The position numbers and the translations under genes were made by a program. This document shows, in pieces, positions 32,670 to 38,453 of a stretch of DNA of 38,453 bases (the first letter of the stretch is position 1; the number at the start of each line of letters is the position of its first letter). The DNA lies in NCBI GenBank assembly GCA_022773395.1, contig JALFBL010000090.1:1-38453 (forward strand). The letters are read 5' to 3'. The notes beneath the pieces were generated by a model. It searched no databases and had not been told where the DNA came from. It saw only the letters and a list, made by a program, of their open reading frames with translations. The DNA comes from Prevotella sp. (lineage in GTDB: Bacteria > Bacteroidota > Bacteroidia > Bacteroidales > Bacteroidaceae).

Positions 32670-35600
32670 TCAGAATCCTTCCAAATCGTAATACTCGTCT
32701 TCAGGTTCGGGTTCCTGTTTCTTCGGCTGCTCTTTTTCTTTTTTCTTCTCCCCCACCTTCTGTTGCTTGGGGGATTGCTGTTGTTTTACCGGTTGCTGCT
32801 GTTTGGAAGGTTGCGTCTCGGACTGCTGCGGTTTTACGGGCTGTGGTTTCTGTGGCGCATCCTCCACAACGATTGTTCCTTTATCGGTTTTCAGCGGAAC
32901 TTCTTCTGCCACTACCGTTCCAGATGTCGCACCGCTCTTCGGCTCCTCGCCGATACCCAAGTCTATGAGCACCCCTTTATCCAACACACCACCGTTGTAA
33001 ATGCCATCATCAGGAATGACAGCCGGTGCTTCGGGCTGCTTCTCATATTCGATTTCCGCAGGTTCGGTAAGCAGTCTCACCGTACTGATTTTCAGCGGGA
33101 CGAAGTGTTTCTCGTAAAATTCGTCATAATCCTTATAACTGAAATGCGACCCCAGCAGTTCAAGGTTAGGCTCGCTGATAATGATTGCCCTTGCCTTTTC
33201 CAACAGACGGGTAACCGACTTGTTGCCATACAATTGGCGAACATACTGCAAGACTTCATCGTAATTCCGGAATCCACCTACCTTCATGCGCCTCAAGCCA
33301 TCGGTTTCCTCAATAGAAAGTTCGAAATTGCGCACAAGGAAATGGGTGAAATTGAAACGGGAAAGTTCAAAGAGCAACTGATTTTCGTTCACGGAATCCG
33401 GCTCAAAGGCAATGAGAAACACAAAGTTGTCGTTTCTTTCAGCAACAAATTGCTTGGCTGCAATTGAATCGCTGTCGCTCAGTACCACCGAACGTCTTTC
33501 CCATACATCGCCCACATCAAACTTTCCGCCGTGCAAACGTCTTCCGGCTTTCACACCGTTGATAATCATTCCCGCCATCGTGCAGACTTCGCTCTGCGGA
33601 TATTTATCAACGATTTCCTGCATAGCGTCCGTGCAACCTTTCGTGTCGCCACTGTTCAACTTGCCCAATCCGCCAATGAAAATAAACTTGTCACGATTGG
33701 CTCCCAACGGAAACCTGCTTTGTGAGAGACTGCTGTTGCCCGCAACTTCTGCCAGCCGGTTGGCCTTAAAGGCTTCGTAGGTTGCTGCATAGAGCGAATC
33801 TTCGAGATGCACGCCAAATCGGGCATTGTCTTCAAAATAGGGATCGCTCAGGATTTTGGTCCATGGACTCTCAGCAAAATGCGCTTTCAAGCGTTCAAGA
33901 TATACCTGTGCCTGCCGGGTGTTCCCCTTTCTCATATATAATAGATAAAGGTGATAGAAGGCATCGTCCATTTTCCCGAAGCCGGGATAATGGTCGGCCA
34001 GTCTGCGCAACTGCCGTTCGCCATGCACCAAGTTGTCGAGTTTGTCTTTAAAAATCACTCCGCTTTGGTACAGCCCATCCATAATGACAAGATTGCTGGC
34101 CTGCACCTGTTCCTCCGTGAAGGGTATTTGCGCCAGATAGAACTCACGCCTATGGGGATCGTTCCGGGCACTGTCTTTGAGTTGCTCAAGCGAATCGCGC
34201 GCAGCCTCTGCCTGATAGATGGAATCGCGCATAGCGTCGCTCATGTCACCGAGCGTGCCAGCCTGCGCCACCACGGTTTTGTTGATGCGCTGCCAGTTGT
34301 CCACATTTTCGCGTTTCCCCCACAACTTCTGGAAAGCGGCCTTTCCTTGGTTCACCGCCATGGGGTTGTAGAAATACCATACTCCCTTTTGCTGGCTGCC
34401 TTGCGGTTGAGGGCCGGGACGGTTGCCCAGTGTACCTCCATTGGCATTCCGGTTGCGCAGCTGCTCCTGCGCATTGGCTTCCGCCTCCCTGTCGCGTTCT
34501 TCCTTTTCCTTTTTCTTCAAAGCCTCTATCACACGGTCTATGGCCGCATTGCGTTCTTTCTCGCTCATCTTCGCCAATGCCTGCAACGAATCCTGCAGGT
34601 GCACGGCATCGGTAAAAGGCACCAACTCATCGAGCACTTTGGAACGTTCGGACAATTGCTCATAGTCCTCACGATCCTTGTCCAACAATCCTATCGCCTC
34701 ACTGTAACAGCGACGGGCATCGCCAAACGCCTCCCTTTGCCAGTAAAGGTCGCCAAGGTGAAGCAGCAACACGCCCTTTTCTATGCCGTTGCGGGTTGAT
34801 TTTTGGTTTCCCTGTTCATAAGCCGCAATGGCATTGGCCGTGTCCTTCTGTGCCAAATAGATGTTGCCGATGGCATAATATACCTGATCGAGATATTCCT
34901 TGTTCTTGTCGGATGCAGCCATTCTGCGCAATTTTCCCACCATTTGCCTGGTTCTTCCCTCTGCCATTACTTCCGACATGGCAATGCGAGCGTTGAAATC
35001 CACCTCATAGGGCGGGTTCAGCCGTGTCACTTTCTTAAATGCCCTATAGGCTTTTTCCTTATGCCCCAGCGCAGCCTCCAACTGTCCCAGCAAATACCAT
35101 TCGCGCGCCTTTTGCTTGCGGCGCCCTTCATGACGAATCACTTTTCTCAAATACGGAATGGCTTCGGCATAGCGGTGGGTATGAATGAAATAGTCGGCAT
35201 ATGTATAGTCCCATTCTTTCCGGGCATGCCGGTCTATCGAGTCGCGCTCCATCTTCACGATCACATCCTCTGCATCATAAATCCAATTCTGCTGAACATA
35301 GCATTTTGCCAGCCACGCCCGCGCCTTTCCGTAGATGGCCGGCTGTGTGGCATACAATCGGCTCATGTAGGCAAAGGTGGAGGCGGCCTCCTCGAATGCG
35401 CCCTTATGGAACTGCGACCGCCCCATGAGCATCCACACTTTCCACAAGAATGGGTTGTATTCGCGGCGGTTCAGCCATTCTATGTCGCGTTCGGTCTTCT
35501 TCCTGTTTTTCGTCCATTCAGGACGTTTCTTGATGCTGTGCCGCTGAATGGCTTTTTGACTTTTCTCTATGGCCCGGTCGAAATTGCCCTTGCCCAAGTC

Positions 35601-35891
35601 TCGGCTTTTTTTGTTGGCCACGGTATAGAGGGGGATGATTTCGGTAAAATTGTCCCTGTTGCCATTCTCTTTCTCCAAAGATCCGTCAATATAAGCCAGC
35701 GAACCATTATAATAAGTATTGTACTTGGCATTGAACGAATGCCACCACCGACTGCGCGGAGTATTCTTTTCAGTAGCGCATGCCACCAGCATCATCGCCA
35801 AAACGGCGACGACAAGTACAGTCGGGGCTATATGTTTTCTGTTGATATTCAACTTGTGGAGCAATCTCTTCATGTTCTGGTATGATGTCAT
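32670..35891 (-). CDS. porW: T9SS lipoprotein PorW/SprE with TPR repeats
   Basis: PorW (SprE in gliding Flavobacterium) is an outer-membrane lipoprotein needed for type IX secretion. The protein has a lipobox near residue 38 (LVAC, giving CATEKNTPRSRWWHSFNAKYNTYYNG). The sequence after the Cys, with W-H-x-x-N-x-K-Y-N-x-x-Y-N-G, is the SprE hallmark. Tetratricopeptide repeats fill residues ~150-450, a Lys/Glu-rich coiled coil lies near 455-495, and more helical repeats follow to ~900. The C-terminal ~110 residues are a Pro/Gln/Lys-rich low-complexity tail ending EPEPEDEYYDLEGF. At 1073 residues it is longer than many SprE proteins, mostly through that tail. A later ATG at 35873 gives a tighter signal peptide and may be the true start. 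It precedes porX and follows a 129-residue gene by 35 nt. Confidence 0.9.
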   Translation of the reverse strand: MTSYQNMKRLLHKLNINRKHIAPTVLVVAVLAMMLVACATEKNTPRSRWWHSFNAKYNTYYNGSLAYIDGSLEKENGNRDNFTEIIPLYTVANKKSRDLGKGNFDRAIEKSQKAIQRHSIKKRPEWTKNRKKTERDIEWLNRREYNPFLWKVWMLMGRSQFHKGAFEEAASTFAYMSRLYATQPAIYGKARAWLAKCYVQQNWIYDAEDVIVKMERDSIDRHARKEWDYTYADYFIHTHRYAEAIPYLRKVIRHEGRRKQKAREWYLLGQLEAALGHKEKAYRAFKKVTRLNPPYEVDFNARIAMSEVMAEGRTRQMVGKLRRMAASDKNKEYLDQVYYAIGNIYLAQKDTANAIAAYEQGNQKSTRNGIEKGVLLLHLGDLYWQREAFGDARRCYSEAIGLLDKDREDYEQLSERSKVLDELVPFTDAVHLQDSLQALAKMSEKERNAAIDRVIEALKKKEKEERDREAEANAQEQLRNRNANGGTLGNRPGPQPQGSQQKGVWYFYNPMAVNQGKAAFQKLWGKRENVDNWQRINKTVVAQAGTLGDMSDAMRDSIYQAEAARDSLEQLKDSARNDPHRREFYLAQIPFTEEQVQASNLVIMDGLYQSGVIFKDKLDNLVHGERQLRRLADHYPGFGKMDDAFYHLYLLYMRKGNTRQAQVYLERLKAHFAESPWTKILSDPYFEDNARFGVHLEDSLYAATYEAFKANRLAEVAGNSSLSQSRFPLGANRDKFIFIGGLGKLNSGDTKGCTDAMQEIVDKYPQSEVCTMAGMIINGVKAGRRLHGGKFDVGDVWERRSVVLSDSDSIAAKQFVAERNDNFVFLIAFEPDSVNENQLLFELSRFNFTHFLVRNFELSIEETDGLRRMKVGGFRNYDEVLQYVRQLYGNKSVTRLLEKARAIIISEPNLELLGSHFSYKDYDEFYEKHFVPLKISTVRLLTEPAEIEYEKQPEAPAVIPDDGIYNGGVLDKGVLIDLGIGEEPKSGATSGTVVAEEVPLKTDKGTIVVEDAPQKPQPVKPQQSETQPSKQQQPVKQQQSPKQQKVGEKKKEKEQPKKQEPEPEDEYYDLEGF

Positions 35892-35926
35892 GCCTTGCTT
35901 GGGGGCAACAGTGCTCTCCGTTCATT

Positions 35927-36316
35927 TTATGGGGAGACGAGCACAAACACCTCGTCTTTCACTTGGTTGGGCAAACTTACACCTCTTAATGTCAAACTGC
36001 GAACCCATCCTGACACCTCTTCCTGCTTCATGGTGTAAAGGATTTCTCGGAATTGTTCTGCTTCGTCATCGTTGTAGGTGTCCGACGGTTTTCCTCGGAA
36101 TATGTCCAAATCCTCATCGTCGTAGTATTCTATCTCTTTGACGGCAGCCTCCATCATGCATTCCTGCCCGCACTGTTCGGAAGTTCCCGTGCAAGTGGCG
36201 CACGACGAGACACCTTTTTCAATAACGTCCGTACCGTCCTTTTTATTGTGTTGCAGTACCCCTATCAGAGCAGCCACCACGCCCAGGGCAATCAATGATA
36301 CAATGAGACAGGTCAT
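35927..36316 (-). CDS. Small membrane-anchored protein with a cysteine cluster
   Basis: The 129-residue protein starts with one membrane helix (residues 3-20), has a short cytoplasmic or periplasmic stretch, and then a cysteine group CATC...CGQEC (roughly residues 39-53; C-x2-C then C-x3-C) that could bind metal or form disulfides. An acidic segment (YYDDEDLDIF) and a C-terminal domain ending in VSLPNQVKDEVFVLVSP complete it. I recall similar short proteins beside aroA and the SprE-type gene in Bacteroidales, sometimes labelled phospholipase without visible support; no catalytic motif is seen here. Its start codon overlaps the aroA stop by 4 nt (ATGA), and porW follows after 35 nt. Confidence 0.8.
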   Translation of the reverse strand: MTCLIVSLIALGVVAALIGVLQHNKKDGTDVIEKGVSSCATCTGTSEQCGQECMMEAAVKEIEYYDDEDLDIFRGKPSDTYNDDEAEQFREILYTMKQEEVSGWVRSLTLRGVSLPNQVKDEVFVLVSP

Positions 36317-37566
36317 TCGTCGATTTCTTCTATGGTGAATCCGGCCTGTTTCAAATCATCCCAAAACCGTGGATAGCTCTTGCTCACCACGTGTGGATCG
36401 TTGATGCGCAGACCGGGAAAATGAAAGCAAAGCGGAGCAAAGGCCATGGCCATGCGGTGGTCGTCATAGGTGTCTATCGGCTCCATGGTTGCCTCGCACC
36501 GCTCGCCGTCCCAAACCAATTCGCACCCATCCACGTCTTTGAGCACATATCCCAACTTGCGCATCTCTGCCTTCAAGGCTTCAATACGGTCGGTCTCCTT
36601 GATTTTCAGCGAGGAAAGGCCTGTGAAGCGAAAAGGAATGTTCATCACGGAACAGCACACAACCAGCGTCTGGACCAAATCGGGCTGGTTCACGAAATCA
36701 TAGTCAAGGCGTGGCAGCCGTGCGCTCACTTTCTTTAACGTCACCGTTGTGGGCAGCCCCTCGCCAGTTGTTTCAAACAGGGTTTTGACACCCAGCATGG
36801 AGAACAGGTATTTTACCACCGCATCGCCTTGCCGGCTTCCGTCTGCCATTCGAGGCAACTTCAGCTCGCTGTAGGCATCGTTGCAAAGCGCCATCGCTTC
36901 ATACCAATACGAGGCAGCGGTCCAGTCGTTCTCAATCACGTATTCCGCAGGCGTGTAGTTCTGGTGCTCCACCTTGATGGTGTCTATGTCCGTCCACTCC
37001 ACACTCACTCCAAAATCGCGCATCGTATGCAGCGTGAGATCGATATAAGGCCTGGAAACAATCTGGCCGGTGAGTTTCAGTTCCAGTCCTCTTTTCAGGC
37101 AAGGCCCCACCATCAGCAAGGCTGAAATGTATTGTGAGCTGATGCTGCCCGATGTTTCCAGCCGTCCACCTTCCAGTTCGCCACCGGCTATGCGGAGAGG
37201 CGGAAAGCCCTCTTCTTCGAGATATTCTATCTTTGCGCCCAAATAACGGAGAGCCTCCACGAGTGCCTTTATCGGCCTATGCTTCATTCTTTCCGTCCCG
37301 ATGAGCGTGTGCACGCCTGGCGTCACGCTGAAATAAGCGGTGAGAAAACGCATGGCTGTTCCAGAGCCTTTCAGGTCGATTACCCCGGGCATGTCTCTCA
37401 AGGCACTGACCATGACTTCAGTATCGTCACAGTCGGAGAGATTGCAGGGCAAAGAAGAGCCTTGGGCAAGGGCATTCATCACCAACGCCCTGTTGCTGAC
37501 GCTTTTTGACGAAGGCAGATGTATCGTTGTGTCGATAAGACCCGGTGCTTTTAATTTGTATTGCAT
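36313..37566 (-). CDS. aroA: 3-phosphoshikimate 1-carboxyvinyltransferase (EPSP synthase)
   Basis: AroA joins phosphoenolpyruvate to shikimate-3-phosphate in aromatic amino acid synthesis. The 417-residue protein has the substrate-binding opening LPSSKSVSNRALVMNAL (Lys21, Ser22, Arg26), LKGSGTAMRFLTAYF (class with GTAMRF), the SSQYISALLM block, IKETDRIEALKAEMRKLG and DTYDDHRMAMAFAPLC near the end. The two-domain inside-out barrel is complete, and its length is near the usual ~427. A -7 box lies 21 nt upstream. It overlaps the following small membrane-protein gene by 4 nt, so aroA appears to lead an operon that also encodes T9SS components porW and porX. Confidence 0.96.
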   Translation of the reverse strand: MQYKLKAPGLIDTTIHLPSSKSVSNRALVMNALAQGSSLPCNLSDCDDTEVMVSALRDMPGVIDLKGSGTAMRFLTAYFSVTPGVHTLIGTERMKHRPIKALVEALRYLGAKIEYLEEEGFPPLRIAGGELEGGRLETSGSISSQYISALLMVGPCLKRGLELKLTGQIVSRPYIDLTLHTMRDFGVSVEWTDIDTIKVEHQNYTPAEYVIENDWTAASYWYEAMALCNDAYSELKLPRMADGSRQGDAVVKYLFSMLGVKTLFETTGEGLPTTVTLKKVSARLPRLDYDFVNQPDLVQTLVVCCSVMNIPFRFTGLSSLKIKETDRIEALKAEMRKLGYVLKDVDGCELVWDGERCEATMEPIDTYDDHRMAMAFAPLCFHFPGLRINDPHVVSKSYPRFWDDLKQAGFTIEEIDE

Positions 37567-37586
37567 TTTCGAGTATTATTTTATTG

Positions 37587-37594
37587 CAAATGTA
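37587..37594 (-). promoter_or_regulatory. -7 box for the aroA-porX operon
   Basis: The minus strand reads TACATTTG, an exact TAnnTTTG match 20 nt upstream of the aroA start at 37566. The -33 region is not clear. Confidence 0.6.
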
Positions 37595-37971
37595 ATGAAA
37601 TTAATCCATACCACAACAAGCAAATAACAATATTTAATGCATTGAACCCTTTCCTGCCATTGCGCCTTGTCAAAACATTTCACAATTTGCTCGTCTGGAA
37701 ATGCAGCATTCTGTACAAAAATGAGAGGATGCGGGAAAAACGGAAAATTCAGCAACCCACACAAACAAATGATTATCAACAACTTGAGTATTCATCATCG
37801 TAATTTCCATTTTGTCACATCCCGAAAAACTGCGCAACGGATGATTCCCTACCCTTGTTCCGGAAGCAGAAAACCTGTCCATTCCATCGAAAAACAATCA
37901 CCTTTTTGTGCTGCCCGCACCCTGAGCGGCCTTTCGCCCGTTTTCCCGTTCATCTTCTCATGGAGCGCAAG

Positions 37972-38081
37972 GGATGTCCAGTTGTCGGGCAAGGGATGGT
38001 TCCTTGAAACCCGATGGATGATCCGTTGCCGGACAAGCGATGATTCGTTCGGCTGCAAGGAATGTTCCAATGGCTCCAAAC
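37972..38081 (+). repeat. Degenerate tandem repeat, five 22-bp units
   Basis: Five consecutive units start at 37972, 37994, 38016, 38038 and 38060, each exactly 22 nt. The rough consensus is GGATGnTYCGTTG followed by nCGGnCAAG. Bases 3-5 (ATG), 12 (T) and 21 (A) are invariant. Units 1 and 3 agree at 17 of 22 positions, while units 2 and 5 are more worn. The period is not a multiple of 3, so it is not a protein repeat. Confidence 0.6.
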
Positions 38082-38342
38082 CGCCGTTTTGAGCAAGATG
38101 CCGGAAAATTGCGCATGGGAACAAAGACTGATTTTGGGCAATGCGCTTTGTCTTTGGAGAAAGAACGACCGATTTTTCTTTCTCTTTGGGAAACGTTTTT
38201 TTCGGAGATTGTCAAAATAATTCGCAAGAATGAAAGCAAAAATCATGCGCATTTAGAGACGCATACATAAAACATTCAGGACAAAATGGCCAATGGCGTT
38301 CAAAATATTTTTCAAAAATCCGAAAAAATATTTCCTTTCTTC

Positions 38343-38373
38343 TTTGTCATATAGATAATTCTTTGTACCTTTG
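38343..38373 (+). promoter_or_regulatory. Near-consensus Bacteroidetes promoter firing to the right
   Basis: TTTG at 38343-38346 is followed after exactly 19 nt by TACCTTTG at 38366-38373, the full -33/-7 arrangement. Transcription would begin about 38380 and run out of the window. The leader contains GTTCA/TGAAC inverted words near the edge, but no start codon can be assigned. Confidence 0.75.
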
Positions 38374-38453
38374 CACTCGCTTTCCTCACCTTGAGTGAAG
38401 GCCGTGCAAAAATCGTACGCACCTTGTTCATCCACAACGCTGAACACAATGCA

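Larger units (their letters stand above)
37567..38453. other. Non-coding right-hand end
   Basis: The last 887 nt hold no convincing gene. Frames at 37667-38092 (+) and 38253-38447 (-) have poor codon character, and the latter overlaps a strong opposite promoter. The stretch contains the aroA -7 box, the 22-bp-period repeat array (37972-38081), a region with two interleaved inverted repeats (38111-38156), and a rightward promoter (38343-38373) with the beginning of a leader of about 70 nt. Confidence 0.6.

Noticed and set aside
32607..33467. 286-codon plus-strand frame with leucine/phenylalanine runs
   Set aside because: The hydrophobic runs arise from the antisense of the Lys/Gln/Glu-rich tail of PorW, so it is not a membrane protein gene.
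34803..35885. 360-codon plus-strand frame opposite porW
   Set aside because: It is antisense to a recognised TPR lipoprotein gene, and its composition (Cys, His, Pro and Phe rich) is typical of a shadow frame.
37972..38081. CRISPR array
   Set aside because: The repeats are contiguous 22-bp units without unique spacers, are diverged from one another, and no cas gene is in the window.
37667..38092. 141-codon plus-strand frame covering the 22-bp array
   Set aside because: The array period is not a multiple of three, the translation is rich in Cys, Ser and Trp without domain pattern, and a start signal is missing.
38253..38447. 64-codon minus-strand frame at the right edge
   Set aside because: It runs antisense through a near-consensus -33/-7 promoter and has no promoter or homology of its own.

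Overview
The window looks like a chromosomal segment from a Bacteroidales bacterium, most likely Prevotellaceae. Four things point there. Promoters match the Bacteroidetes -7 consensus TAnnTTTG and are not sigma70-like. Shine-Dalgarno sequences are weak and leaders are A-rich. The ftsX / DUF3098 / uppP / truB / queA / folK cluster is present. So are the type IX secretion regulators porX and porW (sprE), next to aroA. No tRNA, rRNA, insertion sequence, integrase, phage gene or CRISPR array was recognised, so this appears to be mostly core genome with short accessory intergenic regions.

Layout, left to right. Positions 1-629 are non-coding and contain a leftward promoter and an inverted repeat. 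A secreted protein with a T9SS-like tail follows (630-2231), then a perfect 25-bp hairpin (2297-2356). A rightward operon (2464-8723) encodes a YqiA-type esterase fused to a HAD domain that has lost its catalytic Asp, a Dna2-like nuclease-helicase, and a secreted GH123/DUF4091 enzyme. On the minus strand come a MATE exporter, the GTPase TypA/BipA and a DUF3052/YdeI-like protein. rpsO (plus strand) ends at a bidirectional terminator shared with folK. The six-gene minus-strand cluster ftsX-folK (13241-17717) is next.

A large secreted protein (18074-20362) is followed 36 nt downstream by a 69-codon gene of a type I recall as recurrent in Bacteroidales. Then come a radical SAM enzyme (plus strand), a yeiH-like transporter with a yeiE-like LysR regulator, and a minus-strand operon of an RND efflux adaptor, pump and outer-membrane channel ending in an lpxA-family gene. 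The last coding block (30975-37566, minus) is aroA, a small Cys-rich membrane protein, porW/sprE and porX. The final 890 bases are non-coding and hold a degenerate 22-bp-period tandem array and a textbook Bacteroidetes promoter firing out of the window.

Functional themes: envelope and secretion (FtsX, UppP, LpxA-like, RND pump, PorX/PorW and two possible T9SS clients), translation and tRNA modification (S15, TypA, TruB, QueA), and nucleic-acid processing (Dna2-like protein). The least explained items are the esterase/pseudo-HAD fusion beside a Dna2-like enzyme, the lpxA paralogue inside an efflux operon, the small protein downstream of the secreted protein, and the 22-bp array, which shares a 13-mer with the opposite end of the window.
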